Source of the DNA: an uncultured Flavobacteriaceae bacterium
GTDB lineage: Bacteria > Bacteroidota > Bacteroidia > Flavobacteriales > Flavobacteriaceae
Length of the DNA stretch: 32,574 nt
Reading direction: 5' to 3'
Assembly: GCA_938088195.1 (NCBI GenBank)
Contig: CALKEO010000045.1
Coordinates: 1 to 32,574, forward strand
Under the pieces are notes generated by a model. That model saw only the letters and a program-made list of their open reading frames with translations. It ran no database searches and was not told where the DNA came from. How positions within the stretch are numbered: position 1 is the stretch's first letter; every line of letters starts with the position of its first letter. Below, piece after piece: positions 1 to 7,313 of the stretch. The position numbers were made by a program, and so were the translations under genes.

Positions 1-1545
1 ATCATTTTTATTTCTGTAAAAACCAAGATCGTTTTGTGTGTAGTTTGCATCCACACCATTCCAACTAAGAGCGTATCTATAATTTCCTGTTAATTCCTCA
101 ATATTAATAGATCCTCTAAACCCTTTTGTACTAGAAAAAGTTGGCGAATCACTTCTGTATACAATACTTTTAACATTAAATTTTTTTTTGTTATCAAAAA
201 GATCCATTACAAACGCACTGTTGTTGGCGTTTTCAAAATCTTTTGTCGATCTCATTACACTTGTATTTAAAAATGAAATAGAGGAATGCTCATTAGCGAC
301 TTGCTGAGTTAAAGATAAAATATTGTAATTAGTAAGTGGAGCAATTTTTTGACTTCTAATTTCATTTGTTTTGGAATTTTTTATTCTTACATAGGCATTG
401 TTAGTGATAGAATTTATGATTCCAATACTAAGTCCAGAATCAGTCGTTCCAGTAATTTTTATAGAATTTAATAGGTCAGGTTTTCCATCGTAGTTTAAAA
501 TTTCTTCATCATTTTGTAAATAATCGTCTTCATCAAAACTAATTTCATCACCTATTCTTCTACTGTAGAAAAAATTTCCAGCTCTAAATGATTGACCATC
601 AGCTTTGTTAAATAAAGATGCTCCCTCGGTAAAAAAAGCTCGATTCTCATCAAATTGTTGTTCAAAGGGTGTTAAATTTAATTCTTTATCATCAAAAGTT
701 ACTTGACCAAAATCAGGAATTAAAGTAGCATCTAATGTAAAGCTGTTACTTATTCCGTATTTAAGATCCATTCCAGCTGAATAGTTGTTTGTTGGACGAT
801 TACCCTTTTTAAAATCAACTGAAGATTGAGCATATGGATAAAAAAACAGTCTCAGTGGTGGGGTAATGTTTTTAATATCATTGGTAATTCCCATGGATTC
901 AGGATACTTTGCGTTTACTTGATCAACAAAATTCCAGGTATAAACTTCACCAAATTCAACAATTTTACGACCAAAATTAATTCCCCATTTTTGAATTTCT
1001 TTCGAGGGAAAACGCAAAGCACTGTAAGGTATTCTCATTTCCATACTCCATCCATCCTCAATTATAGATGCTTTTGATTCAAAAACCGTATCAAAATTTT
1101 GATCTTCATCTTTCATTAGACCAGAGGTATATCGATCTCCTAAAGTTCCCGCACTAGTTATTTGAAAACTTTGGTAATTAATATTGTCATCATAAGTATT
1201 TATCGAAATAAAAAATGTTTCAGCATTGACCTCCCAAACATCATCTCTTTGACTGAACTCAATTGGTACATCTTTTGGGTTATTGAAAATACCAGCAACG
1301 TAAACAGAACTGTCGTCGTAACCAACATAAACAAAACTTTCATAACCACTTTTTTCAGAGGAACCATTATTCGGCATCCATCTTTCAAAATTTGAAGCTG
1401 GAGTTAAATTGTCCCATTGTTTATCATCTACAATTCCGTCGATTTTTGGCGGGGAACTAAATCTTTTAATGTTAATAGTTTTTCTTTCTTGAGCAGAACC
1501 AAAAACTAAAAAAAATAGAAATAAAAAATTTAAAACGTAATTCAT
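1..1545 (-). CDS. DUF5916 domain-containing protein, CBM9-like N-terminus (3' truncated by window edge)
   Basis: Reading the minus strand from the ATG at 1545 gives 515 codons with no stop before the window edge, so the C-terminus is missing. Residues 1-18 form a signal peptide (hydrophobic core rich in F and L, then GSA before Q19), which predicts export. Residues about 28-210 resemble the carbohydrate-binding family 9-like domain (PPKIDGIVDDKQWD; later GWSMEMRIPYSALRF). Around residues 275-310 is the DUF5916 signature, with IPDFGQV, then NLTPFE, then ENRAFFTEG. In the family this precedes a predicted outer-membrane beta-barrel, so I infer an envelope protein; substrate and role are unknown. 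A TAnnTTTG box lies upstream. The gene is divergent from msrA and looks intact as far as it can be read. Confidence 0.88.
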   Translation of the reverse strand, partial: MNYVLNFLFLFFLVFGSAQERKTINIKRFSSPPKIDGIVDDKQWDNLTPASNFERWMPNNGSSEKSGYESFVYVGYDDSSVYVAGIFNNPKDVPIEFSQRDDVWEVNAETFFISINTYDDNINYQSFQITSAGTLGDRYTSGLMKDEDQNFDTVFESKASIIEDGWSMEMRIPYSALRFPSKEIQKWGINFGRKIVEFGEVYTWNFVDQVNAKYPESMGITNDIKNITPPLRLFFYPYAQSSVDFKKGNRPTNNYSAGMDLKYGISNSFTLDATLIPDFGQVTFDDKELNLTPFEQQFDENRAFFTEGASLFNKADGQSFRAGNFFYSRRIGDEISFDEDDYLQNDEEILNYDGKPDLLNSIKITGTTDSGLSIGIINSITNNAYVRIKNSKTNEIRSQKIAPLTNYNILSLTQQVANEHSSISFLNTSVMRSTKDFENANNSAFVMDLFDNKKKFNVKSIVYRSDSPTFSSTKGFRGSINIEELTGNYRYALSWNGVDANYTQNDLGFYRNKND

Positions 1546-1569
1546 TAAAGTTGTTACTATATAATATTA

Positions 1570-1577
1570 CAAAAATA
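1570..1577 (-). promoter_or_regulatory. -7 promoter box (TATTTTTG) of the DUF5916 gene
   Basis: Minus-strand TATTTTTG matches the Bacteroidota sigma-factor consensus TAnnTTTG and would start transcription about 20 nt before the ATG at 1545. A TTTG sits upstream, but the spacer is only 15 nt, shorter than the usual 17-20, so the -33 element is uncertain. No equivalent box is apparent for msrA on the other strand of this 114-bp gap. Confidence 0.5.
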
Positions 1578-1659
1578 GTTAGATTAGATAAACAAATTAA
1601 GGTTTAATAATGCAAAAATTATTTTTTCTATTTACAGAATTTATTAGCCATTTTATTAA

Positions 1660-2190
1660 ATGAAAAAAAACATAATATTAGGTGGAGGGTGTTTTTGGTG
1701 TACAGAAGCAATTTTTAAAAGAACTAAGGGTGTCGAAAAAGTAGTGCCTGGATATATCGGAGGAAACACATTAAATCCAACTTACAAGGAGATTTGTACG
1801 GGTCTTACAGGTCATGCTGAAGTAATAAGTATAGATTATAATACCAATTTAATCGATTTAAGAAATATTTTAGAAATTTTTTTTTCGACACATGATCCCA
1901 CAACTTTAAATAGACAAGGCAATGATGTTGGTACTCAATATAGATCGTCAATATTTACCAACGATAAGGAAGAAATTAAATTAATTTCGGATTTAATTAT
2001 AAGTTTAGATAAGTCCCACGAGTTTAATAATAAAATAGTAACATCTATTGAAAATAAAACTACTTTTTATGTAGCTGAAAATTATCATCACAATTATTAT
2101 GAAAATAATAAAAATATTCCTTATTGTTCAATAGTAATATCACCTAAAGTAGAAAAATTTAAAAAAAATAACAGTAAGTTTTTGAATTAG
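1660..2190 (+). CDS. msrA: Peptide-methionine (S)-S-oxide reductase MsrA
   Basis: MsrA reduces methionine-S-sulfoxide in proteins and free methionine, normally recycled by thioredoxin. The catalytic GCFWC motif is at residues 10-14, with nucleophile C11 and a glutamate (E16) just after it. Also present are the family segments GYIGG (residues 31-35), HAEV in place of the common YAEV, FFSTHDPTTLNRQGNDVGTQYRS, and AENYHHNYY near the C-terminus, where most relatives have YHQ. At 176 residues it is a stand-alone MsrA without a fused MsrB domain. There is no signal peptide, so it should be cytoplasmic. The ATG lies only a few codons before the first conserved strand, which supports the start. It is convergent with the DUF6787 gene, with one base between the stop codons. 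Confidence 0.95.
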   Translation: MKKNIILGGGCFWCTEAIFKRTKGVEKVVPGYIGGNTLNPTYKEICTGLTGHAEVISIDYNTNLIDLRNILEIFFSTHDPTTLNRQGNDVGTQYRSSIFTNDKEEIKLISDLIISLDKSHEFNNKIVTSIENKTTFYVAENYHHNYYENNKNIPYCSIVISPKVEKFKKNNSKFLN

Positions 2191-2191
2191 A

Positions 2192-2545
2192 TCAGTTCTT
2201 AAACAATATCCCAAAACTCAACCACTTCATCATTTTTTTTGACATTTTAATGGAAAGATTAAAAAAGAATTTAAAAACGAATTTATCTTTTTTAAATGTT
2301 AAAATACTCACTATTGCGCCAAACATAAATCCAAACCATATTAACAAAATTTGGTAAACAGGAAATATAATTAAAAGTCTTAATGGCCAATAAATTAAAG
2401 CTGGTAGGTTATCAATAGGTAAAAGTGCTACAATAGGTCCTGAGACTTTTGCTGCAACACTTCCTGTTACCCCAAAAACAATAAATACTATTATTATTTG
2501 GAATGGAGATGATATGCCCCATTTTTCTTTTAATTTTTGAAGCAT
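2192..2545 (-). CDS. DUF6787 family small membrane protein
   Basis: This 117-residue protein opens with LKEKWGISSPFQIIIVFIVFGVTG, the typical start of the DUF6787 family in Flavobacteria. It has two clear hydrophobic segments, about residues 16-42 and 52-82, the second containing the family-like stretch YWPLRLLIIFPVYQILL. A basic tail follows (KKDK, KMSKKMMK). It is predicted to be an inner-membrane protein of unknown function. It starts 3 bases after the serA stop and is therefore very likely cotranscribed with serC and serA. The family name is recalled from its pattern and from this recurrent neighbourhood; no reaction can be proposed. Confidence 0.75.
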   Translation of the reverse strand: MLQKLKEKWGISSPFQIIIVFIVFGVTGSVAAKVSGPIVALLPIDNLPALIYWPLRLLIIFPVYQILLIWFGFMFGAIVSILTFKKDKFVFKFFFNLSIKMSKKMMKWLSFGILFKN

Positions 2546-2548
2546 GTG

Positions 2549-3502
2549 TTATTTCAAAATATTAGAAATTTGATCAGCTAATTCTTTTCCAATTCTGTCT
2601 TGAGCTTCGTTTGTTGCTGCACCAATGTGAGGGGTTAATGAAATATTAGGATGCATTAATAGCTTAATTTCAGGCTTTGGTTCATTTTCAAAGGTGTCTA
2701 AACCAGCAAAAGAAACTTTTCCAGATTCTAATGCAGATACAAGTTCTACTTCATTAATTACGCCTCCTCTAGCAGCGTTAACTATACCTACACCATTTTT
2801 CATCAATTCAAATTCTTTTTTATCAATAACATACTGATTTTGAGCTGGTACATGAAGACTAATAAAATCAGATTTTTTTAATAATTCATCAAGTGGTGAA
2901 ATTTTAATTTCAAAATCTATAGAATTTCCTCCCATGAAATTTAAAGTAATTTTAGTTTCCTTTAAAAACTTGTCATAAGCTAAAACGTTCATTCCAATAC
3001 CAAGAGCAATTTTTGCAGTTTCTCTACCAATTCTACCAAAACCAATGATTCCAATTGTTTTACCTCTTAGTTCAACTCCTTTTGCGTAGGTTTTTTTAAG
3101 TTTCTTAAAATTACTATCTCCTTGTAATGGCATATTTCTATTGGATTCGTGTAAAAAACGAACACCACCATATAAATGAGCAAATACTAGCTCAGCAACA
3201 GAGGATGAAGAAGCTGCAGGCGTATTTATAACACTCAAGCCCTTACTGCGGGCGTATTCAACATCAATATTATCCATTCCAACACCTCCTCTTCCAATTA
3301 TTTTTAAACTAGGGCACTGGTCAATTAAATCTTTTCTAACTGTTGTGGCGCTTCTAACAAGAAGAACAGCAATATTTTCAGTTTGAATATGATTAATTAG
3401 TTGTTCTTGGGCTACAGTAATTGTAGAAATATTAAATCCAGCTTTTTCCAAAGCATCTTTTCCGCTTTGTGAAATACCATCATTTGCCAATATATTTATC
3501 AT
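2549..3502 (-). CDS. serA: D-3-phosphoglycerate dehydrogenase (short SerA, D-2-hydroxyacid dehydrogenase family)
   Basis: A cytoplasmic NAD-dependent dehydrogenase predicted to oxidise 3-phosphoglycerate in the first step of serine synthesis. The Rossmann motif GIIGFGRIG is at residues 151-159. The catalytic set of the family is visible: R245 in NAARGG, E274 in FENEP and H292 in TPHIGAA. RGGVGMDNID (71-80) fits the substrate-binding region. At 317 residues it lacks the C-terminal ACT and intervening domains of the long SerA type, so serine feedback through ACT is not expected. Its position 11 bases after serC is the main reason for choosing SerA over another 2-hydroxyacid dehydrogenase. It is followed after 3 bases by the DUF6787 gene. 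Confidence 0.9.
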   Translation of the reverse strand: MINILANDGISQSGKDALEKAGFNISTITVAQEQLINHIQTENIAVLLVRSATTVRKDLIDQCPSLKIIGRGGVGMDNIDVEYARSKGLSVINTPAASSSSVAELVFAHLYGGVRFLHESNRNMPLQGDSNFKKLKKTYAKGVELRGKTIGIIGFGRIGRETAKIALGIGMNVLAYDKFLKETKITLNFMGGNSIDFEIKISPLDELLKKSDFISLHVPAQNQYVIDKKEFELMKNGVGIVNAARGGVINEVELVSALESGKVSFAGLDTFENEPKPEIKLLMHPNISLTPHIGAATNEAQDRIGKELADQISNILK

Positions 3503-3513
3503 TAATTTAAATT

Positions 3514-4578
3514 TTAAACATTATTTTTTAATTCTTTCATAACCTCAACTAAGACATTTACTGATGAAATGTCCATAGCATTATATATGGATGCCCGATA
3601 GCCTCCAACAGATCGGTGACCATTAACTCCGCTAATATTAGCATTTTTACACATCTTGTCGAATTGTTCTTTGTGTTGATTGTTTTTAAGATTAAAAGTT
3701 GCATTCATACAACTTCTATCCTCAATAGAAGCAAAACCTTCAAATAATTCATTGGAGTCAATTTCATTGTAAATTAAGTTTGATTTTTTTGAGTTTTTTT
3801 CTTCAATAGAACTTATGCCACCATTTTCTTTTAACCACTGTAAAGTAAGCATTGAAGTGTATACAGCAAAAACAGGAGGGGTATTAAACATGCTATCCTT
3901 ATCGATATGAACTCTGTAATCAAGCATTGAAGGAATTTGTCTATCAACCTTTCCAAGAATATCCTCTTTTACAACAACTAGGGTTGTTCCTGCTGGACCC
4001 ATGTTTTTTTGAGCACCTGCATAAATTAAATCAAATTTTGAAAAATCAATATTTGTTGAAAATATATCTGAGCTCATATCAGCAATTAGTGGTACGTTTG
4101 TAGTTGGAAGGGCCTTTATTTGAGTTCCGAAAATTGTATTATTTGTTGTTAAATGTACGTAATCGAGATTTTGATCAATATCGAAGCCTTTAGGAATGTA
4201 ATTAAAGTTTTTATCTTTTGAAGAGGCTAGTTCAACAACTTCTCCAAATAATTTAGCTTCTTTAATGGCTTTTGTAGACCATGAACCAGTATTTAGATAG
4301 CCAGCTTTATTTTGCAATAAATTATAAGCAGTCATTAAAAACTGAAGACTCGCTCCACCCTGAAGGAAAAGCGCTTTGTATCCTTTATTTTCGAGGTTTA
4401 ATAACTCTAATGCTAAACTAGTGGCATGATCCATTATTTCAACGAAATCTTTACTTCTATGGGAAATTTCTATTAATGAAAGTCCGCTATTATTTATGTT
4501 AAGAATGGCATCTGAGGCTTTTTTAATTACTTCTTCAGGAAGAATGCTAGGGCCTGCGCTAAAATTGTGTATTTTCAT
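3514..4578 (-). CDS. serC: Phosphoserine aminotransferase SerC
   Basis: A PLP-dependent transaminase converting 3-phosphohydroxypyruvate and glutamate to phosphoserine, the second step of serine synthesis; the same fold can also act in pyridoxal phosphate synthesis. The N-terminus NFSAGPSILPEEV is diagnostic. FLQGGAS (71-77) and TGSWS (97-101) form the cofactor and phosphate pocket, and the Schiff-base lysine is K191 in YAGAQKNMGPAG. HRSVGGYRAS near the C-terminus carries the conserved substrate-binding His-Arg. The length of 354 residues is normal. It leads the serC-serA-DUF6787 unit, 71 bases after the acyl-CoA reductase stop. That gap holds only an imperfect -7 candidate (TTAATTTG at 4606-4599), so read-through from the upstream gene is possible. 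Confidence 0.95.
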   Translation of the reverse strand: MKIHNFSAGPSILPEEVIKKASDAILNINNSGLSLIEISHRSKDFVEIMDHATSLALELLNLENKGYKALFLQGGASLQFLMTAYNLLQNKAGYLNTGSWSTKAIKEAKLFGEVVELASSKDKNFNYIPKGFDIDQNLDYVHLTTNNTIFGTQIKALPTTNVPLIADMSSDIFSTNIDFSKFDLIYAGAQKNMGPAGTTLVVVKEDILGKVDRQIPSMLDYRVHIDKDSMFNTPPVFAVYTSMLTLQWLKENGGISSIEEKNSKKSNLIYNEIDSNELFEGFASIEDRSCMNATFNLKNNQHKEQFDKMCKNANISGVNGHRSVGGYRASIYNAMDISSVNVLVEVMKELKNNV

Positions 4579-4649
4579 TATTGTTTTTTAAAAAAGTGCA
4601 AATTAATCAAATGATAGAAATTATTTCATAATATTTAAATAAGATATCA

Positions 4650-5696
4650 TCAGATTTTTAACAAAAAATCTAAAGTATCAATATTGTCTGCGTAATTGTT
4701 AATTTTTGGATTTTGACTTAACCCAAAGTTAATAGAATTTGAAATATTTAAATTACTTACAACACATTGCAAAGAATCTTTTAAACTATTGATTTTTTTT
4801 TGTAACTCTGAAATCGAATTATAATTTTCATAAAACAAACAAGCAATAGGCGAACCTAGTTTATCATCCTCTTTAATCATAAGAAACCCATTTTCTATAA
4901 ATTTTTGTTCACTCATTAAATAAACTGCCTTGTTGTAATCGTAATTGTTAGCATATTTGTTATGATTGATAATATCACGAAAGTCATAGATGGCATTAAA
5001 TAACAAATCAAAGTTGTAGTTTTTTGGAACAAAAATTTTAGAAACACTTCTACAACCCATTCCGAAGTAATTAAAAATGTCTTTTCCAAGATTCTTTAAA
5101 TCTCTTTCAGATTCGTTTCCGTCTAAAATGGCGATGGAGTGTCTGTTTTTCCTAAGAAGTCTTGGGTAGTTTTTAAAGTAATATTCAAAATGTTTAAATG
5201 AACTATTACTTCCTGTTGCAATTACACCATGAAAGTTTTTTAGTGGTTTTTCAACAAATTTTATTTTGTTTTTAAAACCTGGCAATAATGATTCGATAAA
5301 ATCTACAATTAAAGGGATTAATATTTTGTCATCAGACGATAGTTTGATTAAACAATTGTAATTTAATAACATAGCACACAAAAAATCGTGGAATCCAACC
5401 AGAGGAAGATTTCCAGCCATAATAATTGCGACAGTTTTGTCAGAGCAATCTTTTATTTCATATTGTTTTGTCCATAAAATTATATTGTTTTCACAAAGTT
5501 CTTTGCTCCAATGGTTTAAAGCTAAAAAGATGTAGTCTTTGGTAAACCAATTGTTGAATTGGTGGGCTAAGATGATTTGTTTTTCAAACTTTTTAATCCA
5601 AAAATCATAACTAGAATCTTTCTTTGATTTACAAAGGCTCTCCAAAAGTTTTCCTAATTGACTCAGTGCGTTTATTCTTTTATCTAATGTGTTCAC
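4650..5696 (-). CDS. LuxC-like acyl-CoA reductase
   Basis: The protein belongs to the LuxC/acyl-CoA reductase family (aldehyde-dehydrogenase superfamily). Visible motifs are IIMAGNLPLVGFHDF, GVIATGSNSSFKHFEYY, RKNRHSIAILDGNE and the active-site FGMGCRS, whose cysteine is C215 from the start chosen here. The expected chemistry is NADPH-dependent reduction of an acyl thioester through an acyl-enzyme; the real substrate is not known. The longest frame opens with TTG at 5738, but that codon lies inside a TAGATTTG promoter box and adds 14 residues unlike the family. The GTG at 5696 gives MNTLDKRINALSQLG, a typical family start, 348 residues long. There is no in-frame ATG nearby. It lies directly upstream of serC on the same strand and is divergent from the ferredoxin. 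Confidence 0.82.
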   Translation of the reverse strand: MNTLDKRINALSQLGKLLESLCKSKKDSSYDFWIKKFEKQIILAHQFNNWFTKDYIFLALNHWSKELCENNIILWTKQYEIKDCSDKTVAIIMAGNLPLVGFHDFLCAMLLNYNCLIKLSSDDKILIPLIVDFIESLLPGFKNKIKFVEKPLKNFHGVIATGSNSSFKHFEYYFKNYPRLLRKNRHSIAILDGNESERDLKNLGKDIFNYFGMGCRSVSKIFVPKNYNFDLLFNAIYDFRDIINHNKYANNYDYNKAVYLMSEQKFIENGFLMIKEDDKLGSPIACLFYENYNSISELQKKINSLKDSLQCVVSNLNISNSINFGLSQNPKINNYADNIDTLDFLLKI

Positions 5697-5700
5697 TAAA

Positions 5701-5731
5701 TTTGTTAAGAATTTTAATTCAATTACTTTTG
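5701..5731 (+). promoter_or_regulatory. Promoter of the ferredoxin-ychF operon (TTTG-N19-TACTTTTG)
   Basis: TTTG at 5701-5704, a 19-nt spacer and TACTTTTG at 5724-5731 match the full Bacteroidota housekeeping consensus. Transcription would begin near 5735-5738, about 27-30 nt before the ferredoxin ATG at 5765. The element overlaps the apparent TTG-initiated 5' end of the divergent acyl-CoA reductase frame, which argues that this region is regulatory and not coding. Confidence 0.75.
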
Positions 5732-5735
5732 CATA

Positions 5736-5743
5736 CAAATCTA
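5736..5743 (-). promoter_or_regulatory. -7 promoter box (TAGATTTG) of the acyl-CoA reductase gene
   Basis: Minus-strand TAGATTTG matches TAnnTTTG exactly. Initiation a few bases downstream, near 5731, leaves a leader of about 35 nt to the GTG start at 5696. No good TTTG is seen at the -33 position. It lies only 4 bp from the -7 box of the opposing ferredoxin promoter, so the two promoters overlap. Confidence 0.55.
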
Positions 5744-5764
5744 TAGAAAGAAACTGTAATTACC

Positions 5765-6118
5765 ATGGCTATTAAAATTACTGATGAGTGTATAAATTGT
5801 GGAGCTTGTGAGCCTGAATGCCCCAACACAGCTATATATGAAGCTTCTTATGAATGGAAGTATTCAGATGGAACAAGTTTACTTGGAGACATTAAACTTC
5901 CTAATGGAAAGATAGCCAATGCCGATAAGGAGCAAGAACCTGTTTCCGATGAATTTTATTTTATTGCTACAGATAAGTGTACAGAATGTGTAGGTTTTCA
6001 TGAGGAACCTCAATGTGCCGCAGTATGCCCAGTAGATTGTTGCGTACCTGACGAAGACAATGTCGAGACGGAAGATTTCCTTAAAGGAAAACAAAAATTT
6101 ATGCACCCTGAAAATTAA
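5765..6118 (+). CDS. 4Fe-4S dicluster ferredoxin (YfhL-like)
   Basis: A 117-residue soluble electron carrier with two iron-sulfur binding motifs. The first is [12 protein letters not shown] (C9, C12, C15, C19). The second is [22 protein letters not shown] (key cysteines 72, 75, 84, 88 and 92/93), with the eight-residue CX8C spacing of YfhL-type and Allochromatium-type ferredoxins. An acidic 45-residue insert separates the motifs. No signal peptide is present, so it is cytoplasmic. Its redox partner is unknown. In Flavobacteria it usually sits beside the acyl-CoA reductase and serC, as here. It has its own promoter and is followed after 3 bases by ychF. Confidence 0.92.
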   Translation: MAIKITDECINCGACEPECPNTAIYEASYEWKYSDGTSLLGDIKLPNGKIANADKEQEPVSDEFYFIATDKCTECVGFHEEPQCAAVCPVDCCVPDEDNVETEDFLKGKQKFMHPEN

Positions 6119-6121
6119 TAT

Positions 6122-7213
6122 ATGAAAGCTGGAATAGTTGGTCTTCCTAACGTTGGTAAATCCACACTTTTTAATTGTTTGTCTAATGCAAAAGCTCAAA
6201 GTGCAAATTTTCCTTTTTGTACCATTGAACCTAATATTGGCATAATCAATGTGCCTGATAAAAGACTTGAAAAATTAGAAATACTTGTAAATCCTGAAAA
6301 AGTCATCCCAGCAACTGTGGAAATAGTTGATATTGCAGGTTTAGTTAAAGGGGCTAGTAAAGGGGAGGGGTTGGGTAATCAGTTTTTAGCAAATATTAGA
6401 GAAACGGATGCTATTTTACATGTTTTAAGATGTTTTGATGATGATAACATAGTTCATGTTGAGGGTTCGGTAAATCCAGTAAGAGACAAAGAAATAATTG
6501 ATCTTGAGTTACAGCTGAAAGATTTAGAAACAGTAGAAAAAAAGTTAGATAAAATTAAAAGGTTAGTTAAAACTGGTAATAAAGACGCCATTAAGGAATC
6601 AAATATTTTAAATAAAATTATAAATCATTTACATAGTTTTAACCCTGTTAGAGGTCTTGATTTTTCAAATGAAGAAAAAGATTACGTTGATACAATTCAA
6701 CTTATAACAAGTAAACCAGTTTTATATGTTTGTAATGTTGATGAATCATCTGCTATTAATGGAAATAAACACGTCGATGATTTAAAAGCTTCTTTAGAAA
6801 ACGAGAATGCAGAAGTGATGATTTTAGCAGTTGGCACTGAAGCAGATATAAATGAGTTAGATAGTTATGAAGATAGGCAAGCCTTTCTTTTAGATATTGG
6901 CCTTTCAGAACCTGGATCAACTAAACTTATAAAAAAAGCTTACGATTTGTTAAATCTCCAGACTTATTTTACTGCTGGAGTCAAAGAGGTTAGGGCGTGG
7001 ACAATAAACAAAGGCATGACCGCACCAAAAGCAGCTGGAGTGATACACACTGATTTTGAAAAAGGCTTTATAAGAGCAGAAGTTATTTCATATAATAATT
7101 ACATTAAATATGGTAGTGAATCTAAAGTCCGTGATGCAGGAAAGTTAAATATTGAGGGCAAGGACTATATTTTATTAGACGGGGATATAATGCATTTTAG
7201 ATTTAATGTTTAA
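6122..7213 (+). CDS. ychF: Redox-regulated ribosome-associated ATPase/GTPase YchF
   Basis: YchF is an Obg-family P-loop protein that binds ribosomes and prefers ATP over GTP in characterised members. The Walker A motif GLPNVGKST is at residues 7-15, and VDIAGLVKGASKGEGLGNQFL carries the switch II region with the family's typical KGEGLGN. The G4-like element NVDE lies near residue 206, and SEPGSTKLIKKAYDLLNLQTYFT begins the C-terminal part. The TGS-like domain ends with DYILLDGDIMHFRFNV, a near-universal YchF terminus. The length of 363 residues is standard. It is cotranscribed with the ferredoxin. Confidence 0.96.
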   Translation: MKAGIVGLPNVGKSTLFNCLSNAKAQSANFPFCTIEPNIGIINVPDKRLEKLEILVNPEKVIPATVEIVDIAGLVKGASKGEGLGNQFLANIRETDAILHVLRCFDDDNIVHVEGSVNPVRDKEIIDLELQLKDLETVEKKLDKIKRLVKTGNKDAIKESNILNKIINHLHSFNPVRGLDFSNEEKDYVDTIQLITSKPVLYVCNVDESSAINGNKHVDDLKASLENENAEVMILAVGTEADINELDSYEDRQAFLLDIGLSEPGSTKLIKKAYDLLNLQTYFTAGVKEVRAWTINKGMTAPKAAGVIHTDFEKGFIRAEVISYNNYIKYGSESKVRDAGKLNIEGKDYILLDGDIMHFRFNV

Positions 7214-7313
7214 AAAAGATTTCAACAACCTCTGAAACATATTGTTAATTAATTTTTAATTACATCATATTATATTTTTTATTGATATACTATATTAGCT
7301 ACTATACTGATAA

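Noticed and set aside
826-1395. Open frames on both strands within 826-1395 (two forward, one reverse)
   Set aside because: They lie inside the DUF5916 coding frame on the minus strand, which reads uninterrupted for 515 codons with clear family motifs; the others have no recognisable features.
5697-5738. Extra 14 N-terminal residues of the acyl-CoA reductase from a TTG at 5738
   Set aside because: The codon falls in a TAnnTTTG promoter box, the residues do not resemble family N-termini, and the GTG at 5696 gives a good fit.
5879-6199. 106-codon minus-strand frame over the ferredoxin and ychF start
   Set aside because: Antisense shadow of two well-supported genes; its translation has no family resemblance.
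7214-7313. Possible repeat or regulatory element before parE (two TACTATA words at about 7285-7310)
   Set aside because: The words are short and AT-rich with no symmetry or promoter match; likely chance.
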